64,000 bases of DNA from Paralichthys olivaceus (lineage: Eukaryota; Chordata; Actinopteri; Pleuronectiformes; Paralichthyidae): positions 15,587,501 through 15,651,500 of the forward strand of contig NC_091102.1 in NCBI RefSeq assembly GCF_024713975.1. Direction: 5' to 3'. The notes under the pieces were generated by a model that had not been told where the DNA came from, searched no databases, and was given only the letters and a program-made list of their open reading frames with translations. A program made the position numbers and the translations under genes. Below are positions 36,178-47,571 of the stretch, in pieces; the stretch's first letter is position 1, and every line of letters begins with the position of its first letter.

Positions 36178-37681
36178 AAAAACATAACAATGCAATGTTT
36201 GGGTTTTGTTTTCTTGGACACAAATTGGTATGTGGAGCATGATGTATAATGCGTATTTGACAATATCAATAAATTATTATTGTTTTTCATAGACACTATC
36301 TCTTGTCCTCTCTGGGGCATAGTGCAACAGGCTGTTGTGTTTGGGAAGTGCGAGAGCTTGGCGAAGGTCAAAGCCTTCACTCCCTAGACATCACAGATAT
36401 GAGACTGCGTAAGCAGCACTACTGTCTCCATAACTAGAAAATACATTTGATTGTTTAGCAACAAGCACACCCATAGATTAAATGATCTGTTGGGGTTTAA
36501 AGTGTGACTGCAGAAAAGCAGACTTCAGAATATGAGAGAGCATCATGCACAGATGTTGTATGAATGAATTCTGATTTTCTCCTTGGCCAAGCTTCAATAA
36601 ATATTTCAGCATAAGACACCAAAGGGCTCCTGAACGCTTTCTTCATTGATGAGTTGACCATTGAGCAGCAGATTTTCCACAACAATTATCTCATCTGACA
36701 AACTTGTGACATTAATCTGTAACTTTAATGATCTAAAACATCAACCAGAGAGCAACACTGATAAAGAATCCAGTGTTGTACTGTAAATGAGTGTGTTAAG
36801 CATTGAGGCAGGTTCACATGTAATTACTTTGACCTTCCACAATAAACAATGTCCCACTATGTAGTTCTGAAATAATCGATGGGTAAATTTGCACTAAGGT
36901 TGATTTAAACTTGTGCCTCTGTCTCTCAACTTTGACACCCTCACCATGCACTGTTTGCACCACACAGAACTGATCTATATACAATTAATGGGCCGTTTCT
37001 CTCTGGGAGTAAATATGAAAAAATTCATTGCACCATCTCCAGAAGCCCTTCATCCTGCGCAAATGCATCTGTTTGGTGAACCAAATAAAATGTTTACAAT
37101 GTTAATTTAACTTAGCTTAATAGTTATATTGAGTGAGTTTCTCCAAATAATGTCTTTTTTTATTTGCTTCAATCCTTTTTAACTAAAGGAGAATTTTAAC
37201 AATAGTGCTGCCTCTGTGGACTTATTCATTATTCATATATACATATTATATATATTCACTCAGGTATTGTCTCTTAAACAAAAACATGAACATGACTGAG
37301 ATAAACTGCGAAGCCACAACTGTTGCGTGCTGATAGCATGCAGTGTAATTTTTTATATCTTGTGTATAAAACTCAACATGAGTTTAGTGTAACTCAACTG
37401 CAACTAACTGCAACTGATTTACACTTTTAATAACACAGCACTTACATGGGGTATAAACCCATACAACAAAATGCAGTTCAACATAAGATTGAATGGGAAG
37501 GGCCTGAGCCTCTCACAGAGTTCATCAGTTTTAATTTTTTTTATGAGGTCAGGCTTAATGTGACAAATACTGCATAATGTTTTTGTGTGTAGTTAATCAC
37601 TGGGTCATCTGTTCCAGCTCACTGATTGGACTGTTTCAATTCCCATGTTCACAAACATTTTATCTGTTGCTGCTATTAAAG

Positions 37682-37689
37682 TATATAAA
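37682..37689 (+). promoter_or_regulatory. TATA box of OR unit 4
   Basis: TATATAAA 86 bp before the ATG; the upstream start-stop ATGTAA is at 37747-37752. Confidence 0.5.
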
Positions 37690-37767
37690 CTGATGAAAGA
37701 ATAACAGTTCAGGTAAGTCAGCGAAGGATGTCTTTGTTTTCTAATAATGTAAGAGAAGATTTTTGTC

Positions 37768-38697
37768 ATGGTGGATAATGTTTCAGTAGTTTCTATGTTT
37801 ACTCTGTCAGGGTTGAGTGGCACAGTGCATTACAGAGTCATTCTCTTCATCCTCACTTTGTTGTGTTACTGTGTGATCTGGCTGATAAATGGGACCATCA
37901 TCGTTACGATCATCGTGGATAAAAACCTTCATGAACCCATGTACATCTTCCTCTGTAATCTGTGCATTAACGGACTGTATGGGACTGCAGGCTTTTATCC
38001 AAAGTTCCTCAGCGACCTCCTGTCTTCCTCTCATGTCATCTCTTACGCTGGATGTCTCCTGCAGGGTTTTGTGCTGCACTCTTCAGCCGTTGCAGAGTTG
38101 TCTATTCTTGTATTAATGGCGTATGACAGATATGTGGCTATATGTCAGCCTCTGATGTACCACTCAGTGATGACGAAGGGAAAAATAGGCCTGTTTGTGT
38201 TTTTTACGTGGCTCATACCTCACTATCTGGTGCTGGTGAGCACTATAACAACATCAATTACCAAAATATGTGGCTCACATATTCCAAAAATCTACTGTAT
38301 TAATTATTTGGTGAACAGACTTGCTTGTACTCCCCCAATAGCAAGTGTCATTGTTCCAACTTTAAATTACACTGTTTGTATAATCCATGCAGGCTTTATT
38401 GTTTGGTCTTATATGTATCTGATAAGAAAATGCCTTGGCTCTGGTGAGAACAGAAGCAAGTTTATGCAAACCTGTCTGCCACATTTACTCTGTTTGAATA
38501 CTTTAGCCTTTAGTATGTTTTTTGATTTGATGTACGTGAGATTTGGCACGAGTGCGATACCTCAGGGTGTCAAGAATTTTATGGCAATAGAATTTCTGGT
38601 GATTCCTCCGATCCTCAATCCCCTCATATATGGTCTCAAACTGACACAAATACGAAACAGAATTGTGCAGTTTTTTAAAGGGAGAACTGACATGTGA
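37768..38697 (+). CDS. Olfactory receptor, tandem array copy 4
   Basis: 309-aa OR, motifs intact. It has the AVAEL patch like copies 3 and 5, FFTWLIPHYL in TM4 like copy 5 (FFAWFIPHYL in copies 1-3), and private changes A9S, V42G (LINGTII in TM1) and an altered TM5 start (VPTLNYTVCIIHAGF). Replacement of V42 by glycine right after the TM1 asparagine is unusual among the five. No break is seen, so it is likely functional. Confidence 0.93.
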   Translation: MVDNVSVVSMFTLSGLSGTVHYRVILFILTLLCYCVIWLINGTIIVTIIVDKNLHEPMYIFLCNLCINGLYGTAGFYPKFLSDLLSSSHVISYAGCLLQGFVLHSSAVAELSILVLMAYDRYVAICQPLMYHSVMTKGKIGLFVFFTWLIPHYLVLVSTITTSITKICGSHIPKIYCINYLVNRLACTPPIASVIVPTLNYTVCIIHAGFIVWSYMYLIRKCLGSGENRSKFMQTCLPHLLCLNTLAFSMFFDLMYVRFGTSAIPQGVKNFMAIEFLVIPPILNPLIYGLKLTQIRNRIVQFFKGRTDM

Positions 38698-38890
38698 TCA
38701 GTAGAAAGAAAGGTGATTAATATGATCATCCGCTTTGTTTTGTTTTTTAGAAAAGTGTTATAATCAGAGAAACAACCCTTTTGAAAAACACATTTCACAG
38801 CACAGTTACCAGGCTTTAACCTCTGCATTACCACTCTGTAATGACACAAAGAGTCTGTGGCTCATTTCTTTACTTGGTTTATATGTTTAA

Positions 38891-39213
38891 TTCTGATGTT
38901 AATCTGTACAATGACAGCATCAGGATCAGGGTTATGTGCCTCACTGTTTCTGTTATAGCATATTCTGCCTCCATAGAAAATAAGGCTATTACAGCTTTTT
39001 AAATTATTTTTGTCTTTGACCCTTTAACTAACATTTACTGTTATATTCTCTATTTTCAGTTTGATCATAACTTGTCTGCCACATTTCTTTTGTTTTTAAA
39101 TTATTTACATGTTTGCTTTCTACTTTTTCACAAAATGTACATGATTTAATGGCCATATAAAATCTCCTTCTCCCTACAGTGAATATTATGAAGGTTTAAA
39201 CCTGACACAAATA
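38891..39213 (+). pseudogene. Decayed OR (TM3 to TM7), unit 4
   Basis: Same relic as in the other units, broken by stops and indels. Confidence 0.75.
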
Positions 39214-40160
39214 AAAAACATAACAATGCAATGTTTGGGTTTTGTTTTCTTGGACACAAATTGGTATGTGGAGCATGATGTATAATGCGTATTTGACAAT
39301 ATCAATAAATTATTATTGTTTTTCATAGACACTGTCTCTTGTCCTCTCTGGGGCATAGGGCAACAGGCTGTTGTGTTTGGGAAGTGCGAGAGCTTGGCGA
39401 AGGTCAAAGCCTTCACTCCCTAGACATCACAGATATGAGACTGCGTAAGCAGCACTACTGTCTCCATAACTAGAAAATACATTTGATTGTTTAGCAACAA
39501 GCACACCCATAGATTAAATGATCTGTTGGGGTTTAAAGTGTGACTGCAGAAAAGCAGACTTCAGAATATGAGAGAGCATCATGCACAGATGTTGTATGAA
39601 TGAATTCTGATTTTCTCCTTGGCCAAGCTTCAATTAAAATTTCAGCATAAGACACCAAAGGGCTCCTGAACGCTTTCTTCATTGATGAGTTGACCATTGA
39701 GCAGCAGATTTTCCACAACAATTATCTCATCTGACAAACTTGTGACATTAATCTGTGACTTTAATGATCTAAAACATCAACCAGAGAGCAACACTGATAA
39801 AGAATCCAGTGTTGTACTGTAAATGAGTGTGTTAAGCACTGAGGCAGGTTCACATGTAATTACTTTGACCTTCCACAATAAACAATGTCCCACTATGCAG
39901 TTCTGAAATAATCGATGGGTAAATTTGCACTAAGGTTGATTTAAACTTGTGCCTCTGTCTCTCAACTTTGACACCCTCACCATGCACACTGTTTGCACCA
40001 CACAGAACTGATCTATATACAATTAATGGGCCGTTTCTCTCTGGGAGTAAATATGAAAAAATTCATTGCACCATCTCCAGAAGCCCTTCATCCTGCGCAA
40101 ATGCATCTGTTTGGTGAACCAAATAAAATGTTTACAATGTTAATTTAACTTAGCTTAATA

Positions 40161-42771
40161 ATTAAGTTCGGCGAGTACAACTCGCCGAGCAGGTACTGGG
40201 GGGTGGAGAGGAGGAGAGAGAACACTTATTCCCCTGTTATTGTCCTCGGGGACTTTAATAAGGGGAACTTATCTCAGGAACTCCCGAAATATAAACAGTT
40301 GATCAAATGCCCGACCAGGGGGGAGAACACTCTTGATCACTGCTACAGCACCATCACCAAGGCGTATCATGCAGTTACCCGCGCTGCTCTGGGCCTGTCC
40401 GACCACGCTCTTATTCACCTGATCCCAGCTTACAGGCAGAAACTCAAACTTTCTAAACCTGCTGTGCTGAGATCCAAGAACTGGAGCAACAGAGAAGCTG
40501 TGGAGGAGCTGCGTGACTGCCTGGATAACACTGACTGGGACATTTTTAGAACTGCTTCCAACAGCCTCGAAGAATACACAGATGCAGTGACGTCATACAT
40601 CAGCTTCTGTGAAGACAGATGTATCCCAACACGCACCAGGGTGAGCTATAACAACGACAAGCCCTGGTTCACTGCAAAACTCAAACAGCTTCGTTTGGAG
40701 AAGGAGGCGGCCTTCAAGAGTGGGGACATGGATAGTTTCAGACTGGCAAAATACTCGTTTGGCAAGGAGATTAAGGAGGCCAAACGACAGTACTCAAAGA
40801 AGCTGGAACAACAGTTTGCAGCCAACGACTCCTCGTCAGTCTGGAAGGGGCTGCGAGTGATCACCGGCTGCAAAACCAAATCCCCCCACTCTGTGGAAGA
40901 CCTGAAACTTGCAAACGAACTGAATGACTTTTACTGTAGATTTGAAAGACAAGGGACCAGTTCTAACCCAGACTCCCAGCCCCCCCACATAGCTATTACA
41001 CCTCTTCACCCCAGCCTGGACAAAGACTCAACCCCCCTCCCCCCCATCACACCTCTCTCTATTCAGGAGAGGGATGTAAACAAGCTTCTGAAGAAGTTGA
41101 ACCCCCGCAAGGCACCTGGACCCGACGCTGTCTCCCCCTCCACACTGAGGCACTGTGCAGACCAGCTTTCTCCAGTGTTCACGAACATCTTTAACACCTC
41201 ACTGGCTGAATGTGCTGTACCCGCCTGTCTCAAAACATCCACCATCATCCCCGTTCCCAAGAAGCAGAGGATCACAGGCCTTAATGACTACAGACCTGTC
41301 GCCCTGACCTCTGTAGTAATGAAGACCTTTGAGCGCCTCGTGCTGACCCACCTCAAGACAATAACCAACCACCTCCTCGACCCACTGCAGTTTGCCTACA
41401 GAGCCAACAGGTCCGTAGACGACGCAGTCAACATGGGACTCCACTTCATCCTCCAGCACCTCGACTCCCCCAGCACCTACGCCAGGATCCTGTTTGTGGA
41501 CTTCAGCTCCGCATTCAACACCATCGCCCCAGCTCTTCTCCGTGACAAGCTGACACAGCTGAGCGTGCCTGAGCCCACCTGTAGGTGGATCTCTAACTTC
41601 CTGACTGACAGGAAGCAGCGCGTGAGGCTGGGCAAGCTTGTCTCTGAGTCCCGGACCATCAGCACTGGAGCCCCACAAGGTTGTGTGCTCTCCCCTCTAC
41701 TGTTCTCCCTCTACACCAACAACTGCACCTCCAGCCATCCCTCTGTCAAACTCCTGAAGTTTGCAGACGACACGACCCTCATCGGATTAATCACCAATGG
41801 GGACGAAGCCGCCTACAGAGAGGAAGTTAACAGCCTGGCTTCCTGGTGCAGCCAGAACCACCTGGAGCTGAACGCTTTGAAAACTGTAGAGATGGTGGCA
41901 GACTTCAGGAGGAGCCCAGCCCAAACTGCCCCCCTCAGCCTGTGCAACTCCCCAGTTAAAACAGTGGAGTCCTTCAGATTCCTGGGGACCATCATTGCAC
42001 AGGACTTGAGGTGGGCAGAGAACATCACCTCCATCACCAAGAAGGCCCAGCAGAGGATGTTCTTCCTGCGGCAACTGAGGAAATTCAACATGCCGCAGAA
42101 AGTGATGGCTGAATTCTACACAGCCATCATTGAGTCCATCCTCACCTCATCAATCACCGTCTGGTTCGCTGCCTCCACTGCCAAGGACAAGGGCAGACTG
42201 CAGCGGATCATAAGGTCAGCTGAGAAGGTCATCGGCTGTGACCTGCCGGCCCTCCTAGACCTGTTCCACTCCAGGACCAGTAGGAGAGCAGGCAAGATCA
42301 TTGCTGATCCTTCACATCCCGGTCACCACCTGTTCCAGAGACTTCCCTCCGGAAAAAGGTTTCGGGCCATCAGGACTAAAACCTCTCGCCATCTGAACAG
42401 TTTTTTCCCCGTGGCAGTGGGGCTCACAAACAAGCCCCCTGCATCACACTGACTCTGCACCGCACTGACTCTACCCCACCCCCTGCACATAATTTATAAT
42501 TTATTACTTATATACTACTGGCACTATCACCAATCTCTGCACCTTCGCACAGCACGTGCCCATAACCCTGTTAATCTGTTAATGTATATATGTATATTCT
42601 TTATTTTATTTTATTTTATTCTATTTTATTTTATTCAATTTCTTACATATTGTTGTTTTTTATATTGTTGTTTTTATGTACATAAGTAGTGCACCAATGA
42701 CACCAAGGCAATTTCCTGTATGTGCAAACATACTTGGCAAATAAAAGAATTCTGATTCTGATTCTGATTCT
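40161..42771 (+). mobile_element. L2-like LINE insertion, 5'-truncated, young
   Basis: Unit 5 of the array is interrupted between CTTAAT and AGTTATATTGAG, which are contiguous in units 2-4. The 2.61-kb insert has one uninterrupted frame (endonuclease C-terminal part plus reverse transcriptase), an AT-rich 3' UTR with TTTATT repeats, AATAAAAG and a terminal (ATTCTG)n tail, as in fish L2/CR1-like LINEs. The target duplication is at most 1-2 bp. The 5' junction holds an 8-bp inverted repeat CGGCGAGT ACA ACTCGCCG (40170-40188). The first half of the endonuclease is absent, so the copy cannot move by itself. The open frame and unique position make it younger than the array. Confidence 0.92.
40203..42452 (+). 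CDS. LINE ORF2 fragment: endonuclease C-part and reverse transcriptase
   Basis: About 749 codons open from the insertion point to TGA, with no ATG at the front because the element is 5'-truncated; the frame continues upstream to the junction at 40161. Seen: GDFN (residues 16-19) and SDH (66-68), the last motifs of an APE-type endonuclease; RT motif [12 protein letters not shown] (from 431), motif [17 protein letters not shown] (from 489), and catalytic FADD (520-523). The C-terminal cysteine/histidine region typical of some clades is not evident. The protein would nick target DNA and copy LINE RNA, but the missing endonuclease N-terminus should abolish that. Clade call (L2/CR1 group) is from motif text and the 3' tail. 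Confidence 0.88.
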   Translation: MERRRENTYSPVIVLGDFNKGNLSQELPKYKQLIKCPTRGENTLDHCYSTITKAYHAVTRAALGLSDHALIHLIPAYRQKLKLSKPAVLRSKNWSNREAVEELRDCLDNTDWDIFRTASNSLEEYTDAVTSYISFCEDRCIPTRTRVSYNNDKPWFTAKLKQLRLEKEAAFKSGDMDSFRLAKYSFGKEIKEAKRQYSKKLEQQFAANDSSSVWKGLRVITGCKTKSPHSVEDLKLANELNDFYCRFERQGTSSNPDSQPPHIAITPLHPSLDKDSTPLPPITPLSIQERDVNKLLKKLNPRKAPGPDAVSPSTLRHCADQLSPVFTNIFNTSLAECAVPACLKTSTIIPVPKKQRITGLNDYRPVALTSVVMKTFERLVLTHLKTITNHLLDPLQFAYRANRSVDDAVNMGLHFILQHLDSPSTYARILFVDFSSAFNTIAPALLRDKLTQLSVPEPTCRWISNFLTDRKQRVRLGKLVSESRTISTGAPQGCVLSPLLFSLYTNNCTSSHPSVKLLKFADDTTLIGLITNGDEAAYREEVNSLASWCSQNHLELNALKTVEMVADFRRSPAQTAPLSLCNSPVKTVESFRFLGTIIAQDLRWAENITSITKKAQQRMFFLRQLRKFNMPQKVMAEFYTAIIESILTSSITVWFAASTAKDKGRLQRIIRSAEKVIGCDLPALLDLFHSRTSRRAGKIIADPSHPGHHLFQRLPSGKRFRAIRTKTSRHLNSFFPVAVGLTNKPPASH

Positions 42772-43331
42772 AGTTATATTGAGTGAGTTTCTCCAAATAA
42801 TGTCTTTTTTTATTTGCTTCAATCCTTTTTAACTAAAGGAGAATTTTAACAATAGTGCTGCCTCTGTGGACTTATTCATTATTCATATATACATATTATA
42901 TATATTCACTCAGGTATTGTCTCTTAAACAAAAACATGAACATGACTGAGACAAACTGCGAAGCCACAACTGTTGCGTGCTGATAGCATGCAGTGTAATT
43001 TTTTATATCTTGTGTATAAAACTCAACATGAGTTTAGTGTAACTCAACTGCAACTAACTGCAACTGATTTACACTTTTAATAACACAGCACTTACATGGG
43101 GTATAAACCCATACAACAAAATGCAGTTCAACATAAGATTGAATGGGAAGGGCCTGAGCCTCTCACAGAGTTCATCAGTTTTAATTTTTTTTATGAGGTC
43201 AGGCTTAATGTGACAAACACTGCATAATGTTTTTGTGTGTAGTTAATCACTGGGTCATCTGTTCCAGCTCACTGATTGGACTGTTTCAATTCCCATGTTC
43301 ACGAACACTTTATCTGTTGCTGCTATTAAAG

Positions 43332-43339
43332 TATATAAA
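43332..43339 (+). promoter_or_regulatory. TATA box of OR unit 5
   Basis: TATATAAA 86 bp before the ATG; the upstream start-stop ATGTAA is at 43397-43402. The LINE lies about 560 bp upstream, outside this core promoter. Confidence 0.5.
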
Positions 43340-43417
43340 CTGATGAAAGAATAACAGTTCAGGTAAGTCAGCGAAGGACGTCTTTGTTTTCTAATAATGT
43401 AAGAGAAGACTTTTGTC

Positions 43418-44347
43418 ATGGTGGATAATGTTTCAGTAGTTGCTATGTTTACTCTGTCAGAGTTGAGTGGCACAGTGCATTACAGAGTCACTCTCTTCAT
43501 CCTCACTTTGTTGTGTTACTGCGTGATCTGGCTGATAAATGTGACCATCATCGTTACGATCATCGTGGATAAAAACCTTCATGAACCCATGTACATCTTC
43601 CTCTGTAATCTGTGCATTAACGGACTGTATGGGACTGCAGGCTTTTATCCAAAGTTCCTCAGCGACCTCCTGTCTTCCTCTCATGTCATCTCTTACGCTG
43701 GATGTCTCCTGCAGGGTTTTGTGCTGCACTCTTCAGCCGTTGCAGAGTTGTCTATTCTTGTATTAATGGCGTATGACAGATATGTGGCTATATGTCAGCC
43801 TCTGATGTACCACTCAGTGATGACGAAGGGAAAAATAGGCATGCTTGTGTTTTTTACGTGGCTCATACCTCACTATCTGGTGCTGGTGAGCACTATAACA
43901 ACATCAATTACCAAAATATGTGGCTCACATATTCCAAAAATCTACTGTATTAATTATTTGGTGAACAGACTTGCTTGTACTCCCCCAATAGCAAGTGTCA
44001 TTGTTCCAGCTTTAAATTACACAGTTTGTATAATCCACATAGGCTTTATTGTTTGGTCTTATATGTATCTGATAAGAAAATGCCTTGGCTCTGCTGAGAA
44101 CAGAAGCAAGTTTATGCAAACCTGTCTGCCACATTTACTCTGTTTGAATACTTTTGCCTTTAGTATGATTTTTGATTTGATGTACGTGAGATATGGCACG
44201 AGTGCGATCCCTCAGGGTGTCAAGAATTTTATGGCAATAGAATTTCTGGTGATTCCTCCGATCCTCAATCCCCTCATATATGGTCTCAAACTGACACAAA
44301 TACGAAACAGAATTGTGCAGTTTTTTAAAGGGAGAACTGACATGTGA
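43418..44347 (+). CDS. Olfactory receptor, tandem array copy 5
   Basis: 309-aa OR, motifs intact. It has the AVAEL patch (107-111), FFTWLIPHYL in TM4 as in copy 4, and private changes GMLVFF for GLFVFF in TM4, MIFDLMYVRYG near TM6 and an IHIGF TM5 shared with copy 3. The LINE inserted upstream of its promoter has not damaged the gene but could alter its regulation. It appears functional. Confidence 0.94.
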   Translation: MVDNVSVVAMFTLSELSGTVHYRVTLFILTLLCYCVIWLINVTIIVTIIVDKNLHEPMYIFLCNLCINGLYGTAGFYPKFLSDLLSSSHVISYAGCLLQGFVLHSSAVAELSILVLMAYDRYVAICQPLMYHSVMTKGKIGMLVFFTWLIPHYLVLVSTITTSITKICGSHIPKIYCINYLVNRLACTPPIASVIVPALNYTVCIIHIGFIVWSYMYLIRKCLGSAENRSKFMQTCLPHLLCLNTFAFSMIFDLMYVRYGTSAIPQGVKNFMAIEFLVIPPILNPLIYGLKLTQIRNRIVQFFKGRTDM

Positions 44348-44545
44348 TCAGTAGAAAGAAAGGTGATTAATATGATCATCCGCTTTGTTTTGTTTTGTTT
44401 TTTAGAAAAGTGTTATAATCAGAGAAACAACCCTTTTGAAAAACACATTTCACAGCACAGTTACCAGGCTTTAACCTCTGCATTACCACTCTGTAATGAC
44501 ACAAAGAGTCTGTGGCTCATTTCTTTACTTGGTTTATATGTTTAA

Positions 44546-44868
44546 TTCTGATGTTAATCTGTACAATGACAGCATCAGGATCAGGGTTATGTGCCTCACT
44601 GTTTCTGTTATAGCATATTCTGCCTCCATAGAAAATAAGGCTATTACAGCTTTTTAAATTATTTTTGTCTTTGACCCTTTAACTAACATTTACTGTTATA
44701 TTCTCTATTTTCAGTTTGATCATAACTTGTCTGCCACATTTCTTTTGTTTTTAAATTATTTACATGTTTGCTTTCTACTTTTTCACAAAATGTACATGAT
44801 TTAATGGCCATATAAAATCTCCTTCTCCCTACAGTGAATATTATGAAGGTTTAAACCTGACACAAATA
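44546..44868 (+). pseudogene. Decayed OR (TM3 to TM7), unit 5
   Basis: Same relic as in the other units, with the same TM6 and TM7 blocks and no open frame. Confidence 0.75.
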
Positions 44869-45827
44869 AAAAACATAACAATGCAATGTTTGGGTTTTGT
44901 TTTCTTGGACACAAATTGGTATGTGGAGCATGATGTATAATGCGTATTTGACAATATCAATAAATTATTATTGTTTTTCATAGACACTGTCTCTTGTCCT
45001 CTCTGGGGCATAGTGCAACAGGCTGTTGTGTTTGGGAAGTGCGAGAGCTTGGCGAAGGTCAAAGCCTTCACTCCCTAGACATCACAGATATGAGACTGCG
45101 TAAGCAGCACTACTGTCTCCATAACTAGAAAATACATTTGATTGTTTAGCAACAAGCACACCCATAGATTAAATGATCTGTTGGGGTTTAAAGTGTGACT
45201 GCAGAAAAGCAGACTTCAGAAAATGAGAGAGCATCATGCACAGATGTTGTATGAATGAATTCTGATTTTCTCCTTGGCCAAGCTTCAATAAATATTTCAG
45301 CATAAGACACCAAAGGGCTCCTGAACGCTTTCTTCATTGATGAGTTGACCATTGAGCAGCAGATTTTCCACAACAATTATCTCATCTGACAAACTTGTGA
45401 CATTAATCTGTAACTTTAATGATCTGAAACATCAACCAGAGAGCAACACTGATAAAGAATCCAGTGTTGTACTGTAAATGAGTGTGTTAAGCATTGAGGC
45501 AGGTTCACATGTAATTACTTTGACCTTCCACAATAAACAATGTCCCACTATGTAGTTCTGAAATAATCGATGGGTAAATTTGCACTAAGGTTGATTTAAA
45601 CTTGATCCGACAGAAGCAGAGCTTACATCAGAACAGTCATTCATTCTAAGAACTGACTGCAGATGTTATGTTTGGTTGTTGTCATTCACGTCATAATATC
45701 TGAATGAATTTTGCTCAAATACTGTTTCAACTCCATTCACCTCATTTATATTGAAGGTATCTACAGTGATCTGGCCAGTAGAGCAACTGTACCACTAACT
45801 TACAGTACAATGTGGATTTATCATTAA

Positions 45828-46068
45828 AAGTCCAGTGCATAAGATTTAGGTAAAAGGAATCCATTGGCAGAAGTTAAATATAAAATAATTCTTGTGATGT
45901 TTTCACGAGTGTGTTTCACCTAAATTGTACAAATTATTTTCTTTACCCTGGAATGGGCCCTTTGTATTTAAATACTTTATATTTACATCGGGAGTGGGTC
46001 CTCTACGGAGGCCACCTTGTTCCAAACTGGACAAACTTAACACCTTTCAAATTTTTATGACAACCGAA
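45828..46068 (+). mobile_element. TTAA-type MITE, 3'-truncated copy
   Basis: Begins right after TTAA (45824-45827) with AAGTCCAGTGCATAAGATTT, follows the family through ATGTTTTCACGAG and ACATCGGGAG, and stops at ACAACCGAAGGC near 46070. The right end is missing. Fairly diverged. Confidence 0.7.
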
Positions 46069-46134
46069 GGCTATTTATCATGATACTTTATATTAACAAA
46101 TTTTAATAATTTTTGGTCATATGGTACAGCCCTA

Positions 46135-46135
<1 letters not shown>

Positions 46136-46217
<82 letters not shown>
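46136..46217. repeat. Perfect (TG)41 microsatellite
   Basis: About 82 bp of uninterrupted TG. Likely highly polymorphic. Confidence 0.97.
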
Positions 46218-46218
<1 letters not shown>

Positions 46219-47571
46219 TACAGACAGCAGGGGAAAAGAGAAAGTACTGTATGGAGTAAATCGAGTCTAGCTCTATAGTCTTTACCCTGAGGCCTGTTTT
46301 GTGTTAGGGTTTGGTGCAAGGTGATAAGTATGTACTATGTGCACAAAGGTGTAAGGGCCCTATAGTGATAGTTGAAGCTTTAATTTAACATTGCTGTTGT
46401 TACATCGCTCATTGTGAGTTCATCTGGCGTTGCAAATAAAAACACCAAAATCATAACAACATTATTTCACATTATTCACAACTCTGGATCTTCTGGGAAG
46501 AACGTGGAATTTTAAATGCACAGTTATTATGCCAGGTTTGTTTGTGTTAGCATCAAAACATTTTCACAAAACAGTTGAGTAGATTCAAGTAAACACAAAG
46601 TCATGAGTCAGTTTCAGTTACCTTCTTGTGTGGCACGTTTGAACATTCCTTAAATGTTTGTTCCTCAGTTTAGACCCACCATGCAGGAGGAGGCCACTCA
46701 GCATTTCCTGGTTTTATGTTATGATGTCATAGCTGAGATCACTGGACCAAACCAAGTGGAGGGGTTTTTTTGCTCCAGGAAGAAGAGGGGCATGTTCAAT
46801 CTCAAAACATTTTTGCTATTTTGTTACAGTTTACAGGTTCAATAACATGTCTGCTCAAAAATATGTGCAACAGGCTACGAGGTACGTTTTTACTGGTTTA
46901 GTGGGTGTGTCAGAGCGATGTGAATATAAAAGGCATATCTGGATTCTACAGTTATTTAGAGACGAGGCAGCCTACGGCATTGACAAGATGACGTGGGTTC
47001 ATCAAAGAGTGAGACGAGGGACTTTGCGATGAAAACAATAAAAGTTTCACAGTACATCTATCTACAGTAGAAGTGAAGCCAAAACATCCCAGATACGAAT
47101 GCTGCCATTTTGCACATCTGGTATCAGATCAAGGAGCTGCAGTTTTGAAGTCCTGCTTACAAAACTAAATTTACTGGTAAAATCACCACTTGAACCAACT
47201 TCAGTGGTTGCAGCCACCAGGGACTTACTTTCAATTTTTGGACTTTGAGGAATATAACTTCAATTATTTTATAATATTGCAAAAAAACTTATCTGATCTT
47301 ATTTTATTTTATCTTATCTTATGTTGGTCAAACTAACTTTGTGTTTCGTTCACTTCTACACTTGCTGAACAAAAAACTATTTTTATTCCCATAAGATTTG
47401 TTGTTGTTGTTGCCATAGCTGTTATTAATAGAAGGTGCAGAGGGAGATTCAGACATTTTAAGGGATGTGACCACATCACACTTTAACCCTCGTTCTCTGT
47501 TACCACTGATGTTGTGACACAGGAATCGTAGAGTCTGAAGAGAGAGGTCTGATAATTATTTTTATCTGATC

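Larger units (their letters stand above)
27811..45604 (+). repeat. Five-unit tandem segmental duplication carrying OR genes
   Basis: Direct repeats of about 3.04 kb: 27811-30826, 30827-33862, 33863-36911, 36912-39947 and 39948-45604; the last is 5.66 kb because it holds a 2.6-kb LINE. Units join at TAAACTTGTGCCTCTGTCTC. The array ends where AAACTTG runs into unrelated ATCCGACAG at 45605. Units 2-5 are nearly identical over long stretches; the left ~300 bp of unit 1 is more diverged (for example 27811-28080). Each unit holds a TATA box, one intact OR and one OR relic. Array growth by unequal crossing-over is the simple explanation. Confidence 0.93.
45605..47571. other. Intergenic region after the array
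   Basis: Holds the MITE at 45828 and the GT microsatellite at 46136. The stretch 47060-47250 (GAAGCCAAAACATCCCAG ... GCAGCCACCAGGGACTTAC) reads like a dispersed fish repeat but could not be bounded. Short open frames at 46654-47032 show no known domain. The promoter of the OR at 47572 should be here, but no clear TATA box is seen. Confidence 0.4.

Noticed and set aside
46654-47032. Two consecutive open frames of about 60 codons before the OR at 47572
   Set aside because: No motif, no conserved neighbour; the lengths are expected by chance.
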